Shown: positions 25,283 to 35,120 of the stretch, one piece after another | Position numbering within the stretch: the stretch's first letter is position 1 | Layout: every line of letters starts with the position of its first letter | Assembly (NCBI GenBank): GCA_964344765.1 | Contig: CAYFOM010000026.1 | Span: 1 to 61,730 of the forward strand | DNA length: 61,730 nt | Direction of reading: 5' to 3' | DNA from: JACNIZ01 sp964344765 | Lineage (GTDB): Bacteria > Planctomycetota > UBA1135 | The notes under the pieces: model-generated | Told to the model about the DNA's origin: nothing | Database searches by the model: none | What the model saw: only the letters and a program-made list of their open reading frames with translations | Translations under genes and position numbers: made by a program

Positions 25283-26235
25283 GCCAGCAAACCAAAGTCT
25301 TTCGCTTCGATCCGCAAAAAGCACGTCAACTTGCCGACAAGCTGACGCGGGGTGGGTACCAGTTCAAAGAGCTTGCCCACGCCAAATTCCAAGCGCGTGG
25401 CGAGGGAGTTGTGGTCAGCCTTTACAACAGCGGGAAGTTGGTGGTGCAGGGCGCTGCGCCCGATATGTGGGCGGTTCAATATTTGGGTAATGCTGCAGAA
25501 GTCGTCAAGAAAAGTAACGGCAAAAAAGAAGCGCCCAAAAAATCCAATGGCACAAACGGAGCCGGAAACGGTTTGGCGCCAAGCGAAGATCAATCTGCCA
25601 TCGGTAGCGACGAAGCCGGCAAGGGAGATAGTTTCGGCGGGTTAGTCGTTAGTGCGGTTGCGCTAAACGAAACCGATTTATTAACAATCGCCAATGCCGG
25701 AGTCGGCGACTCAAAGGTGTTGACCGATGATCGCGTGCGCACTTTGGCGCCGTGGATTCGCGACAACTTCGCTTATTCCGAAGTCATTCTTTCGCCGGAG
25801 CAATACAACCGCCGACGTTTTGAATGCGGCGAAAACGTCAATCGATTGCTGACGTTGATGCACGCCAAAGTGCAGACCGATCTCTACGGTAAAACCGGCT
25901 TGCGTGTTTCTATTGTCGACCGTTTTTCATCGGCACACCCGGTCACGCATAAGTTGAAAAACGAGCTGCCGGGAATCAAAGTGGTCGAGGTTCCCAAGGC
26001 GGAAAAGTTTCCGTCGGTGGCGGCGGCATCGATTTTGGCACGAGATAGCTTCTTAACGATGATGCAGGAGCTGTCCGACCATTGGGCGGTTTCGTTGCCG
26101 TTGGGAAGCGGCGCGCCGGTGCCAAAAGCGATGCGCAAGTTTTTACGCATTCATGGTCCCGAGAAGCTGGATCATGTTGCAAAGACTCATTTCAAAAACG
26201 TTCAGCGCATTGCCGAGGAGCAAAGATGGAACTGA
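25279..26235 (+). CDS. rnhC: Ribonuclease HIII
   Basis: Removes RNA from RNA-DNA hybrids. The ATG at 25279 overlaps the previous stop and gives 318 aa. Residues 1-75 match the N-terminal substrate-binding DUF3378 domain of RNase HIII (FxxxGYxFKELAHAKFQAR). A Lys/Asn-rich linker follows at 76-100, then the type 2 RNase H domain with GSDEAGKGDSFGG at 109-121 (D111 and E112 catalytic) and DSKVLTDDRV. The N-terminal domain and the GSDEAGKGD form distinguish it from RNase HII. It overlaps the next gene by 10 bp. Confidence 0.92.
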   Translation: MSQQTKVFRFDPQKARQLADKLTRGGYQFKELAHAKFQARGEGVVVSLYNSGKLVVQGAAPDMWAVQYLGNAAEVVKKSNGKKEAPKKSNGTNGAGNGLAPSEDQSAIGSDEAGKGDSFGGLVVSAVALNETDLLTIANAGVGDSKVLTDDRVRTLAPWIRDNFAYSEVILSPEQYNRRRFECGENVNRLLTLMHAKVQTDLYGKTGLRVSIVDRFSSAHPVTHKLKNELPGIKVVEVPKAEKFPSVAAASILARDSFLTMMQELSDHWAVSLPLGSGAPVPKAMRKFLRIHGPEKLDHVAKTHFKNVQRIAEEQRWN

Positions 26236-27713
26236 GTTTCCATGGCGCAGCAGGAGGTGTAACCGGATCTTGTCACCTGATTCGCGCCAATGGAAAAAGC
26301 GTTTTATTAGATTGCGGAATGTTTCAAGGACGACGCAAAGAAGCGCGCAAACTCAATTTGACTTTTGGCTTTGATCCTTGTCGCATCGATGCTGTTGTGC
26401 AGTCGCATGCACATATTGATCACTCCGGGAAGTTACCGCTATTAGTGGACGGTGGGTTTTCTGGGAAGATCCACGCCACGCACGGCACGATGGACCTGTG
26501 TCGAATTTTGCTACGCGATTGCGCGCATATTCTTTTGCGCGATGCGCTGTTCCTGACCAAAAAACGCATGAAGGAACACGCGCGCAAACGCAAGTTGGCA
26601 CGACGGCGTTTGCGCGAAGTGCATGAAACGATTGATTATTCATCGGAGATGGACGTCGGTCGAATCCCGCGACCGATTGCGCCGTTGTATTTAAAAGAAG
26701 ATGTAGACGAAGCGATGAAACGTTTCCGTCCACATCGCTACGGCGAATGGTTTGAGGTTGTCGACGGCATGCGTTTTTGTTTGCATGATGCGGGTCACAT
26801 TTTGGGATCCGCTTGGGTCGAAGCGGAAATCACCGAGGGGTCTCAAACACGGCGATTGGTTTTCACCGGCGACTACGGTCGATCCGGTGCGCCATTGTTG
26901 CGCGCGCCCGATGCCATTCAACCCGCCGACATTTACATTTCCGAAAGCACCTATGGTGATCGGATTCACCCGCCGTTTTTGGGAATGCGCAACGGCTTAG
27001 CTGCCGCAGTTCGGCGTTTGGCCGAACGTGGAACCGGCAAGTTGTTGATCCCGGCATTCGCGGTGGGTCGAACCCAAGACTTGCTGTTCCACCTCGGGCA
27101 AATCTTTAAGAACAACGAAGCCCCAACCGTTCCGGTATTCGTCGACAGCCCACTTGCCACCGAAGCGACGGTGATTGCGCGTAAGCATCGCGACTACTTC
27201 AACCAATCTGCCTTAGATGCATTGAATGGAAATGGCGGTGACGAATTTGCATTGTTGCCCGGCGTTAACTTTGTCGAGTCTGCCGATGAAAGCAAAGCGT
27301 TGAATCGGCGAAAGGATCCGATCATTGTGATTTCGGCTTCAGGCATGATGGAGCAAGGTCGAATTCTTCATCATTTGATTCACGCCCTACCGCGGCCCAA
27401 TTGTGAATTACTCATTGTTGGCTACCAAGCACAAGGAACCTTGGGCCGACGAATTTTGGAAGGTGCCGAAGAAGTGCGCATCCTCGGCGAAAGCGTTCCG
27501 GTGAACGCTCGCGTCGAAGTCATGACCGGCTTCTCCGCCCACGCCGACCGACGCGATTTGCTCGCCGCGTTATCGCCGCATGCGCATCAGGCCGAAGCTT
27601 TGTTCTTGGTTCACGGTGAGGATGATCAGCGCAGCGCTTTGGCCGATGAATTCCGTCAACGCGGATTTGCGCACGTAGAAATGCCGCAGATGAATCAGAG
27701 TTTTGAAATCTAA
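26226..27713 (+). CDS. MBL-fold/beta-CASP ribonuclease
   Basis: A 495-aa metallo-beta-lactamase RNase of the YSH1/CPSF73-like bacterial group. The ATG at 26226 starts MELSFHGAAGGVTGSC, the normal beginning of the family. The metal motif is HAHIDH at residues 61-66, followed by DAGHILGSA, FTGDYGR, and the beta-CASP block with PAFAVGRTQDLL, ISASGMMEQGR and a final GFSAHADRRDLL plus VHGEDDQ. Likely acts on RNA 3' or internal ends. The pairing with rnhC suggests an RNA turnover operon, by inference. Confidence 0.92.
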   Translation: MELSFHGAAGGVTGSCHLIRANGKSVLLDCGMFQGRRKEARKLNLTFGFDPCRIDAVVQSHAHIDHSGKLPLLVDGGFSGKIHATHGTMDLCRILLRDCAHILLRDALFLTKKRMKEHARKRKLARRRLREVHETIDYSSEMDVGRIPRPIAPLYLKEDVDEAMKRFRPHRYGEWFEVVDGMRFCLHDAGHILGSAWVEAEITEGSQTRRLVFTGDYGRSGAPLLRAPDAIQPADIYISESTYGDRIHPPFLGMRNGLAAAVRRLAERGTGKLLIPAFAVGRTQDLLFHLGQIFKNNEAPTVPVFVDSPLATEATVIARKHRDYFNQSALDALNGNGGDEFALLPGVNFVESADESKALNRRKDPIIVISASGMMEQGRILHHLIHALPRPNCELLIVGYQAQGTLGRRILEGAEEVRILGESVPVNARVEVMTGFSAHADRRDLLAALSPHAHQAEALFLVHGEDDQRSALADEFRQRGFAHVEMPQMNQSFEI

Positions 27714-27736
27714 TCGCGGCCCTAATCTATGGGGCA

Positions 27737-28264
27737 ATGAGCCAGGCCCACGCCCACGATCGCACCGAGATTGAGTTCAAGCCGCAACGCATAGCCGTGG
27801 TCACGGTTTCCGATACGCGAACGCTCGAGACCGACAAGTCCGGCGCGCAGCTCCAGCAGATGATGGAAGATGCTGGTCATAGCTGCAGTCGGCGGATCAT
27901 CGTCGTCGATGAGATCGAAAAGATCCAAGTTGCCGTGCGCAAACTCCTGACCGGCGACGACACCGATTCAATCATCGTCACCGGTGGTACCGGCGTGACC
28001 CCTCGCGACGTGACCCCCGAAGCGGTGGAGCCTCTTTTCGAAAAGCCACTAGCAGGTTTCGGCGAACTGTTTCGCGCTCTTTCCTACGAGGAAATCGGTG
28101 CCGCTTGCATCCAATCCCGAGCCACCGCCGGCTTGGCCAATGGAAAAGTCATTTGGGTTGTGCCGGGGTCTACCGGGGCATGTCGGCTGGCCATGGAGAG
28201 CATCATTTTGCCGCAGATGGACAGTCGGACCCGGCCGTGCTCATTTCCGGGATTGCTGGGTTGA
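27737..28264 (+). CDS. moaB: MoaB/MogA family molybdopterin-binding protein
   Basis: A 175-aa protein with the molybdopterin adenylyltransferase fold. Motifs: VTVSDTRTLETDKSG, IIVTGGTGVTPRDVTPEAV, SYEEIGAACIQSRATAG and VVPGSTGACRLAME. It would adenylate molybdopterin in Moco synthesis. No other moa, moe or mob gene is in the window. It ends the RNA-turnover series on the plus strand with a gap of 23 bp. The following 139 bp to tatA hold no clear terminator, but contain a single TTTTCCACA on the minus strand (28270-28278). Confidence 0.88.
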   Translation: MSQAHAHDRTEIEFKPQRIAVVTVSDTRTLETDKSGAQLQQMMEDAGHSCSRRIIVVDEIEKIQVAVRKLLTGDDTDSIIVTGGTGVTPRDVTPEAVEPLFEKPLAGFGELFRALSYEEIGAACIQSRATAGLANGKVIWVVPGSTGACRLAMESIILPQMDSRTRPCSFPGLLG

Positions 28265-28403
28265 AGCATTGTGGAAAACCCGTGGATATCTACCTGAAAA
28301 GCCGAAGAAAAACCCGAAAAACGGCAATAACTGCTGAATTTAAAACAACTTAGCCAAAACCAGAGGTTTTCCCCGGCAATTGTTGAGAATTAAGTCCCGG
28401 CTA

Positions 28404-28865
28404 TCAAGAGTCACTCTTCGTTTCTGCCTCAGAACCGCCGTTTTCCTCGGTTTTGGGCTTCGCCTCCGGCGCAGCTTCAGACTGCGGCTCCTGAACTTGT
28501 TCCGACTGCGGGGTCGACTGCGACTCGGCCTCCAGCTTGGCATCGGACTCCGGTTCACTGGAGCCGGGCCCGGCAGAATGATCCACCGTCTGGCGCCAAT
28601 CCGGAATATCGGCCGCCTTCTGAATCTGGCGGCTGATGTCAGAAGCACCTTTGGTCACCGCCGAACTCTCGCGCTCGATGTCGCGGATGGCGTCTTCAAT
28701 GCCGGACTCGCGGCGGATTTCGTTGATCGAACGCCGCGCCTTGAAGAACATTTTGCCCATCTCCTTGGCCACCTCGGGCAGCTTGCCGCCGAACAGCATG
28801 AGCCCAAGTAGGATGACCCAGAAGATCTCGGTTCCACCGATGAATGCGAGTGGCATGACGGCCAT
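28404..28865 (-). CDS. tatA: Twin-arginine translocase subunit TatA/TatB-like
   Basis: A 153-aa protein with one N-terminal membrane helix (about residues 9-25), the conserved FG before the hinge (LMLFGGKLPEV) and an amphipathic helix (AKEMGKMFFKARRSINEIRRE). The last 70 residues are Glu/Ser/Pro-rich and disordered. FGGKLPEVAKEMGK is compatible with TatA or TatB. No tatC is near. It starts 3 bases after the lptD stop, so it is co-transcribed with the LPS genes. Confidence 0.85.
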   Translation of the reverse strand: MAVMPLAFIGGTEIFWVILLGLMLFGGKLPEVAKEMGKMFFKARRSINEIRRESGIEDAIRDIERESSAVTKGASDISRQIQKAADIPDWRQTVDHSAGPGSSEPESDAKLEAESQSTPQSEQVQEPQSEAAPEAKPKTEENGGSEAETKSDS

Positions 28866-28868
28866 ATT

Positions 28869-31277
28869 CTAATTCCTTCTGACGCTTTGGTCCGCCACCA
28901 CCGCCTCTTCCCAGAAGGGTTGAGTCAAGAAACACGGCAGCAAGTTGACGCCGAAACGCTGCTCGCCGGTCGAGTCGTTGCGCGCCGAGTAAAACTCGAA
29001 GGCAAAACCGTGTCCGTAGTAGGTCATGCCCATGCGCGAGCTGGTCGTCGAGTTGCCGGAGCTCTGGAAAGTGCGCCCAACGTTGAATTCAAAAGTCGGG
29101 TTGATGCGCCAACGGGCCTGCACCGTGGTATTGCGGAAGGCGAAACCGGGCAGTTCTTGCGGGTCCCAATGACGCTGTACCAAAGCTAAGCGCCAGTTTG
29201 GGTTGGGCGCGATGCTGAGCTGGGAAAAGTGCTCTTCCAGGTGATCGGTGTCGAAGCGGTAGCGCAAGTGAGTGGTGGTGCGCACGCCGCGCAACAAACC
29301 GCGCTCGACGCCTGGATCCCACACCAAACGCAATTCACCCGGCCCCCAATTCTGCAGCGGCTGACCGTCGCGCGGCGACGGGAATAAATCGTCGTGCAAA
29401 GGCTCGCTGTCGTCCGGGTAGTAGGCGGCGAGCAGATCCAAATCCAACCACGGCCGCGAAGGATGGCGTCCGTACCAAAGTTGGCGCAGCGAGATTTCGG
29501 CAGCTTGACCGGAGCGGCGCGTGTCGAACTGATCGAAAGCAAACCAGTTGGCGTCGGGGCGATCGAAGACTTGCAAGTTGCGCAAGCGAATCATCGGTCG
29601 GATGCGGTGCAGCCATCCATCGCTGAAGCGACCTTCAAACACCATGCTGGTTTCCAAAAAACTTTCGATGGAACCTTGCTCGTCGTTGCCGCCACCGCTC
29701 GACGCATTACGCACCGCACCAGCGTCGGCACGAATGCCGGGGCGTATCGAAACGCCGCCCAAACTCATCGGTACGGCGAACTCGGTCCACAGTCTGGCAC
29801 GATCGCGGATCTCATCGTCTAACGGTGTGTAGTTCGGGCGATCCGGCGGCGCGTCGATATCCAAGCTGCGCAATTGAAAACGACCGACGTCCATGCCCCA
29901 AGCAAAGTTCAGCGAACTTAAGCCGTCGTAACCGCCGAAGGGTCCGGTGGGCAAATTTGCGATGGAATGTGAAAAGTGGTCGTAACGCGCGCGCGGCAAC
30001 AGGTCGAGTTGCTGGGCAATCGGATCACCGTGTTCGCCGTAGCCTCCCAGTGGCGTGAAGCCGGCGTCGTCGATGCGATAAGTGGCGCGCACCGAAAAGT
30101 GTGAATGATCGACGTTTCGGCGCAGATAGATTTCGCTGAGCGCGTCGTCTTCGGCGACCCAATCGGGGCGGAAGAATTCGGGGTCGACCAACGGATCGCT
30201 GGTCAAGGCCAAATCCAAATCCAGCTTCCAATCATTCTCCAAGTGCAGGCGGTTGTTCCAACGCACGCGCCAGCGCAAGTCTTGATCGCGATGAACAAAG
30301 CGGCGCAAGCTGTGCACGTCGTCGGCCTTGTCGTTGAGGACGAACAAGTCCCAGTTGCTATCCCAGAAATCGCTTTCGTATTCGCCGCGCGTGCGCATCG
30401 GGAAGCCGCGGCGGGTGGAGAACATCGGCAGCAAGCGCCAATTCAGTTTGCCGTTGCCGATTGTCGAGCTGGAAGCAAAGCCGACTTCCACCGCAGTGCC
30501 GAGTTGCTTGCCCGATGAAAAGCGCAAACTGCGCAAACCAAAACCGGCGTTTGGATCTTCACCGCTGTTGAATTGGAAAGCCGGCATCGGCAAAAAGCGG
30601 CGCGAACCAATTTCCAACCAAGGGGTCGTCGGCTTCCAGTTGTATTCACCGCGGCCATCGGGCGTGCCGGTCAACTCTTTGATCGCCATCGAATAAACAG
30701 GATCTTTTAAATGACACGCGGTCAGCCGTGCGAGCTTGGCGCGCAAAGTCCCATCGGGAAACTCCTGCAAATACTTTGCTTGCATGCGCCACGGCCACAA
30801 GTTCGGACTGCGCTCGGCGGGCACGGTGATTTGCGCTTGATAAAGAGTGGCGACGCCGCGCGGCGGACTATGGCTGAGCCAATCACATTCAATAATGGTG
30901 AAGCCGGTGTCAATTTCGACGCCGCCTTCCAAACGAATCTCCAAGATCAGCGCATCCTTCACCGGCTTGCCGGGCAGGCCGATCAAGTCGGTGGCCAAGT
31001 CGCCCAACAACAATGAACCGGATACCGCTTGGTCGTACTTCTCACGATCCAAGCGAATCATCGCGCGATCGGCGCGCACTTTTTTGCCGGCACTGATGAC
31101 GTCGACCTGTTCGAAGTGGTACAGGATTTGACTGCCATCAATTTCCGATAAAACCGATTCGTACTGCACCTGATCCTGAACCGTTGGCGGCGCTTGTTGT
31201 TGCACGGCCGGCTCCTCGGATTGCTGCGGAATGCACAGCAATGGCAAGGCGGCGGTCAGCGCGAAGCAGGGAAGCAT
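28869..31277 (-). CDS. lptD: LptD-like LPS assembly outer-membrane protein
   Basis: An 802-aa protein with a signal peptide (LPCFALTAALPLLC). Residues about 35-230 form an LptA/OstA-like beta-jellyroll region (DGSQILYHFEQVDVISAGKKVRADRA). The rest is a strand-rich beta-barrel with alternating aromatic residues, ending in FWEEAVVADQSVRRN. The sequence WRLLPMFSTRRGFPMRT recalls the start of the LptD barrel. It would insert LPS in the outer leaflet with LptE, which is not seen here. Its start overlaps the upstream stop as TAATG. Confidence 0.82.
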   Translation of the reverse strand: MLPCFALTAALPLLCIPQQSEEPAVQQQAPPTVQDQVQYESVLSEIDGSQILYHFEQVDVISAGKKVRADRAMIRLDREKYDQAVSGSLLLGDLATDLIGLPGKPVKDALILEIRLEGGVEIDTGFTIIECDWLSHSPPRGVATLYQAQITVPAERSPNLWPWRMQAKYLQEFPDGTLRAKLARLTACHLKDPVYSMAIKELTGTPDGRGEYNWKPTTPWLEIGSRRFLPMPAFQFNSGEDPNAGFGLRSLRFSSGKQLGTAVEVGFASSSTIGNGKLNWRLLPMFSTRRGFPMRTRGEYESDFWDSNWDLFVLNDKADDVHSLRRFVHRDQDLRWRVRWNNRLHLENDWKLDLDLALTSDPLVDPEFFRPDWVAEDDALSEIYLRRNVDHSHFSVRATYRIDDAGFTPLGGYGEHGDPIAQQLDLLPRARYDHFSHSIANLPTGPFGGYDGLSSLNFAWGMDVGRFQLRSLDIDAPPDRPNYTPLDDEIRDRARLWTEFAVPMSLGGVSIRPGIRADAGAVRNASSGGGNDEQGSIESFLETSMVFEGRFSDGWLHRIRPMIRLRNLQVFDRPDANWFAFDQFDTRRSGQAAEISLRQLWYGRHPSRPWLDLDLLAAYYPDDSEPLHDDLFPSPRDGQPLQNWGPGELRLVWDPGVERGLLRGVRTTTHLRYRFDTDHLEEHFSQLSIAPNPNWRLALVQRHWDPQELPGFAFRNTTVQARWRINPTFEFNVGRTFQSSGNSTTSSRMGMTYYGHGFAFEFYSARNDSTGEQRFGVNLLPCFLTQPFWEEAVVADQSVRRN

Positions 31278-33595
31278 TATTGGATTGGGGGCACCTTAGT
31301 CACGGTCCCGTGGCGAGAGGATATAAGCATGCGCAACGGATCCAAGCGAATCCAGTCGGCTTGGACTATGCGACCATCAGTGGTATCCAATCGTGCCTTG
31401 CGCCGCGCACTGCGATGCAATTCGATTTCTTGCGTATCCGGGTCGAGGTCGATGCGGTGGGCGTTGCCGGTTGCTTGCTCATGGGCGAAGCTGGCGTGAC
31501 CTTCCAAATGCAGCATGGTTTTGCCGAACTCATCGGTGTCCCACCACAGGCGATTGGCTTTGGCGTGAATGCCGTCGGCCCAAAGTTGTGCACGGCCGGT
31601 GACCCAGCCGCGGTCGGGCGACATTTCACCGAAGTGACCTTGCAAGCGCCGCGTTTGACCGTCGATGGTGACCAAAGTCATATCGAGGTTTTCTTTGAGC
31701 TCTAGCAAGCCATCGGCATGGAGCTTCATCCATCCAGCTTTGGCAATTACGCTTTGGCCGTTGCGTAGTTTTGCGTTGAAGGCTTTGTCGTGATGCGAGC
31801 GATGGATTTCCATGCTGCCGTCTGCGTGCACGTACATCTTCTGCGCGGTGCCGGAGCATGAACCCGAGAAGACGACGTTGCCGAGGAAACTCCAGCGGCC
31901 GTCGTCGTGGCGGTATACCAAATCGGCGGCGACCAAACAGCGACTGCCGGCTAAGCCCAACGCAACCGCGGGGTAATCCACATTTGGACTGCCGGTTAAG
32001 CAAAGCTTTTCATCGGAAAGAAAACATGACTCGGCCGAACCGATGGCACTGCCGCCTTCCACCGGGAACGCAGCAAGCATCGGATTGCCACGCGCGGTGA
32101 TTTGACCGTTATCCAAAATTTCGACGCGATCGCCGAGGATGCGCCCGTTATCCACCTTCCACTCCACCGCGCCGAAGGCTTGCGCAAGAATCGGAACCTC
32201 GCCATTGGTGGCGTGCAGTTCGTTACCGCGCAACTGCCAATCATGACCACCGCGCACACCGTCCATTTCAAAGCCAGTGGGGCTATGAATCTTGCCGTCT
32301 TCACTGAGCACCACCGATGGCGAACGCATCGTGTCGATTTGCGCACTTGCCGGATAGGCCAACACCGACGACGCCAACAGATCGCGTCCGTCTTCCGAGT
32401 TGGTGAGGCGGTCGGCGAACAACATGCCATGTTGGGAAAGCAAAAACGGATCGCCTTCGGCAATGAGTTGGTTGTTCGGTCCAATCTCTACGCGCTGACT
32501 TTGTACCTGACCTTCCAAGCGATCTACAGTGACGCGATCCCACAACTGCACGCGCGGGTCAAGTTGATCAATCCATGCGCCGCCAACCGCAGTTAGCCAA
32601 CCACCGCCATCGCCGAAGGTTTGACCAACAAGTGGACCGTCAACCAGCAAACCGGTCAGTTGTTGTTGCTCATTCCAAGTGCCGTCGACGGTGCCGCCGG
32701 TGAAGGTGTGCTCGGGACTGGTCCAATAAGTTTGGCCATCGCCGGCTAAGGTTTGCGGCATCCAATTACCGCCTTGATCTTCCAACGTGACGCGCAAGCC
32801 TTGGGTTTCCAGACGACCCATCGCGTCGCCGGCCAGCGGGATGTTCATCCAGCAACTGTCGATGCTGTGCAGCTGCAATTCGTAGTGGTTTTCACTCAGC
32901 GGTATGAAGCTGCCGCCGCCGTCGGTGTGGCCGCGGTACTGCACATCTTTGCCGGCGATAGTCCAATCCATGTCGCCTGATTTTTCGCCGAAGTGGATCA
33001 CTCCGGTTGCCGGGTCTAAACGCAAACCGGTGCCGTTCCATTCCATACCAGTCGACGTCAGCGTGAAAGCGCCGGGGCAGTGCACTTCGTTGGTGACCGG
33101 ATCCAACAGCGCCATGTCGGCGGTGAGCACAAATTCGTTGTCGCCGGCGAGTCCGGGGAAGCGCACGATGGGTTGATCCATGCGCCACGGTTGGGTGCGG
33201 TCGAAACGGGTGCCGTCGGCGTCGCTGAGGATGGCGGCCCAAGCTCGCGGCGCGCGGGCGATGATTTGCGGCGACTCGTCGTCGATGGCCAAGCTGGTGA
33301 CCAGAGCTTGGCGGAAGCTCATGCCGTCGGATTCGGGCCCCGGATCGATGCCGACGGCCGTCATTTTCGGCACACGCTGGCTACCTTCAGCGGTGGGAAT
33401 GCGTTCTTCCAGTTCGATGCGGAAGCTGCCCTCCATGCCGACGGTGACGCGCCCCAATCCGTCGGTGGGCCACGGGAATCCGGCCGGCCCGGTGCCCAGC
33501 GGGCTGAGGTTTGGGCTGCGGTTTAGGTACAGATTTAGCGCCAGCAACGCCACCGTGAAGGCAATGCCGAAATTGCCTAAGCGCTTAAAATTCAT
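31277..33595 (-). CDS. LptC-LptA-type fusion for LPS transport
   Basis: A 772-aa protein from the ATG at 33595, which overlaps the kdsC stop by ATGA. One N-terminal membrane helix (about residues 8-24, FGIAFTVALLALNLYL) anchors it as in LptC. The long periplasmic part is built of repeated beta units that map position to substrate in the OstA/LptA manner, such as VEILDNGQITARGNPML, and RAQLWADGIHAKANRLWW with LEGHASFAHEQ near the C-terminus. LptC is about 190 aa and LptA about 180 aa, so this single protein is large enough for both plus extra bridge units. Assignment rests on topology and operon context. Confidence 0.72.
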   Translation of the reverse strand: MNFKRLGNFGIAFTVALLALNLYLNRSPNLSPLGTGPAGFPWPTDGLGRVTVGMEGSFRIELEERIPTAEGSQRVPKMTAVGIDPGPESDGMSFRQALVTSLAIDDESPQIIARAPRAWAAILSDADGTRFDRTQPWRMDQPIVRFPGLAGDNEFVLTADMALLDPVTNEVHCPGAFTLTSTGMEWNGTGLRLDPATGVIHFGEKSGDMDWTIAGKDVQYRGHTDGGGSFIPLSENHYELQLHSIDSCWMNIPLAGDAMGRLETQGLRVTLEDQGGNWMPQTLAGDGQTYWTSPEHTFTGGTVDGTWNEQQQLTGLLVDGPLVGQTFGDGGGWLTAVGGAWIDQLDPRVQLWDRVTVDRLEGQVQSQRVEIGPNNQLIAEGDPFLLSQHGMLFADRLTNSEDGRDLLASSVLAYPASAQIDTMRSPSVVLSEDGKIHSPTGFEMDGVRGGHDWQLRGNELHATNGEVPILAQAFGAVEWKVDNGRILGDRVEILDNGQITARGNPMLAAFPVEGGSAIGSAESCFLSDEKLCLTGSPNVDYPAVALGLAGSRCLVAADLVYRHDDGRWSFLGNVVFSGSCSGTAQKMYVHADGSMEIHRSHHDKAFNAKLRNGQSVIAKAGWMKLHADGLLELKENLDMTLVTIDGQTRRLQGHFGEMSPDRGWVTGRAQLWADGIHAKANRLWWDTDEFGKTMLHLEGHASFAHEQATGNAHRIDLDPDTQEIELHRSARRKARLDTTDGRIVQADWIRLDPLRMLISSRHGTVTKVPPIQ

Positions 33596-34134
33596 CGAGT
33601 TCCGGCCCTCGGACCGGAGTCGTCGCGAGCCGCGACTAGGATGTCGCAAACTTCGCGCAAAGCGCCGCGTCCAGCATTGGCCTGGGTGACGTAATCGGCG
33701 CGCTTCAAGATGTCCGGCGTCGCTTGTGGAGGAGCGAAGCTCAGCGCTGCGGCGTCGAACAGCGGATGATCCGGCAGGTCATCGCCTAGGGCGGCTACCT
33801 GGTCCTTTTTTAAGCCGCGCGCCTCGACCAAACTGCGCGCCAATTCGGTTTTGTCGCTGATGCCGACGTGGATTTCCTCGACGCCCAACTGCTTGGCGCG
33901 CGCCACCACCGCGGGGTTGTTACGGCCGCTGATCACGACTACTTCAATGCCCGCTTTTTGCGCTTGCTTGACGCCGTAACCATCGTGAGCGTAAAAGCTT
34001 ACCGATTCATTCCCGGCGCGATCAAAAGCGATTGTACCGTCGGTCCAACAGCCGTCCACATCGGAAAGCAGCAGACGGATTCCGGCCGCAGCTGCCCGGA
34101 TTTCGGCCGGAAGGTCAGGCGGGCAAGTGCTCAT
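33592..34134 (-). CDS. kdsC: 3-deoxy-D-manno-octulosonate 8-phosphate phosphatase
   Basis: A 180-aa HAD phosphatase without a cap domain that makes Kdo from Kdo-8-P. Motif I DVDGCWTDG at residues 25-33 has both aspartates and the family TDG. FYAHDGYGVK and VISGRNNPAVVARAKQLG follow, then GDDLPDHPLF (motif IV) and the C-terminal GRGALREV loop. It overlaps kdsD by ATGA and lptCA by ATGA, so the three are translationally coupled. Confidence 0.94.
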   Translation of the reverse strand: MSTCPPDLPAEIRAAAAGIRLLLSDVDGCWTDGTIAFDRAGNESVSFYAHDGYGVKQAQKAGIEVVVISGRNNPAVVARAKQLGVEEIHVGISDKTELARSLVEARGLKKDQVAALGDDLPDHPLFDAAALSFAPPQATPDILKRADYVTQANAGRGALREVCDILVAARDDSGPRAGTR

Positions 34135-35120
34135 AGCCGCACCTCCAGCAGGTCCTGAACGTCGACTAGGCCAACCACGCGGTCGTCGTCATCGACCACC
34201 GGCATTTGGTCCACATGGGTGTCCTTAAAGCGGCGCAGCACCTCGCCGACCAGCTCATCATGCTGCAAGCGGCGCGGGTTGGCGACCATGTGCTCGGCGA
34301 TTGGGCTGCTTAGGTCGAACTTGCCGGATTCGGCCAATCGCCGCAGATCACCGTCAGTGAAAATGCCTTTGAGCAAACCATTTGCGTCGATCACGATGGC
34401 GGCTCCCGGGCGCCCGGGCGTCTGCGACATCACCGCCAAAGCCTGATTCAAATCGGCGTCGTCGGCGAGCAGCGGCACCTCGTCGCCGTCGCGCATGATT
34501 TCGGACACCAGCATCAGCTGTTTACCCAACGAGCCGGCCGGATGGAAGCGGGCGAACTCCTCGCGAGTGAAGTCGCGACCTTCCAGCACCGCCATTGCCA
34601 ACGCATCGCCCAGGGCGAGCATCACGGTGGTGCTGACCGTGGGCGCCAAGCCCAGCGGGCAGGCTTCGGGGCCCTCGCCAAGCTCTAAAACAAGGTCTGC
34701 CTTTTGTCCAAGTGGTGAATCCTCGGATTCACAGATGGCAATGATGCGTGCGCCGATCGCTTTCACCGGACCTAACAAAGCGACCAACTCACGCGTGCCG
34801 CCGCTCTTGGAAAGCGCCAGCACCACATCCTCTGGCCGCAGCCGCCCCAAGTCGCCATGCAGCGCCTCGGCCGGGTGCAAAAACAGGCTGGGCGTGCCGG
34901 TCGAAGCCAGCGTCGCCGAAATCTTCTGGCCAATCAGGCCGGCCTTGCCCATGCCGGTAACAACGGCGCGTCCGCGACATTGCAGCAGCATTTCACAAGC
35001 TTGCAAAAAGCCGGTGCCCAAGCCGTCGGCGAGGCTCGCTTGCAGGGCGGAAAGCGCGTCGGCCTCAAGCTGAAGAACTTGCAGGCCGCGGCGGAGCGCG
35101 TATTCGGGGTCAAAAGCCAT
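34131..35120 (-). CDS. kdsD: Arabinose-5-phosphate isomerase (KdsD/GutQ)
   Basis: A 329-aa isomerase converting ribulose-5-P to arabinose-5-P for Kdo synthesis. The N-terminal SIS domain has VTGMGKAGLIGQKISATLASTGTPS, HPAEALHGDLG and ALSKSGGTRE; two CBS domains fill the C-terminal third (VSEIMRDGDEVPLL, HMVANPRRL). ATG at 35120 is preferred over a GTG three codons upstream. First gene of the operon kdsD-kdsC-lptCA-lptD-tatA, divergent from the M50 protease gene across 78 bp. Confidence 0.94.
   Translation of the reverse strand: MAFDPEYALRRGLQVLQLEADALSALQASLADGLGTGFLQACEMLLQCRGRAVVTGMGKAGLIGQKISATLASTGTPSLFLHPAEALHGDLGRLRPEDVVLALSKSGGTRELVALLGPVKAIGARIIAICESEDSPLGQKADLVLELGEGPEACPLGLAPTVSTTVMLALGDALAMAVLEGRDFTREEFARFHPAGSLGKQLMLVSEIMRDGDEVPLLADDADLNQALAVMSQTPGRPGAAIVIDANGLLKGIFTDGDLRRLAESGKFDLSSPIAEHMVANPRRLQHDELVGEVLRRFKDTHVDQMPVVDDDDRVVGLVDVQDLLEVRL

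Noticed and set aside
28270..28278. Single TTTTCCACA (minus strand) between moaB and tatA as a DnaA site
   Set aside because: Only one box, without clustering or AT-rich DNA; chance match is likely. The same applies to the box at 59785-59793.
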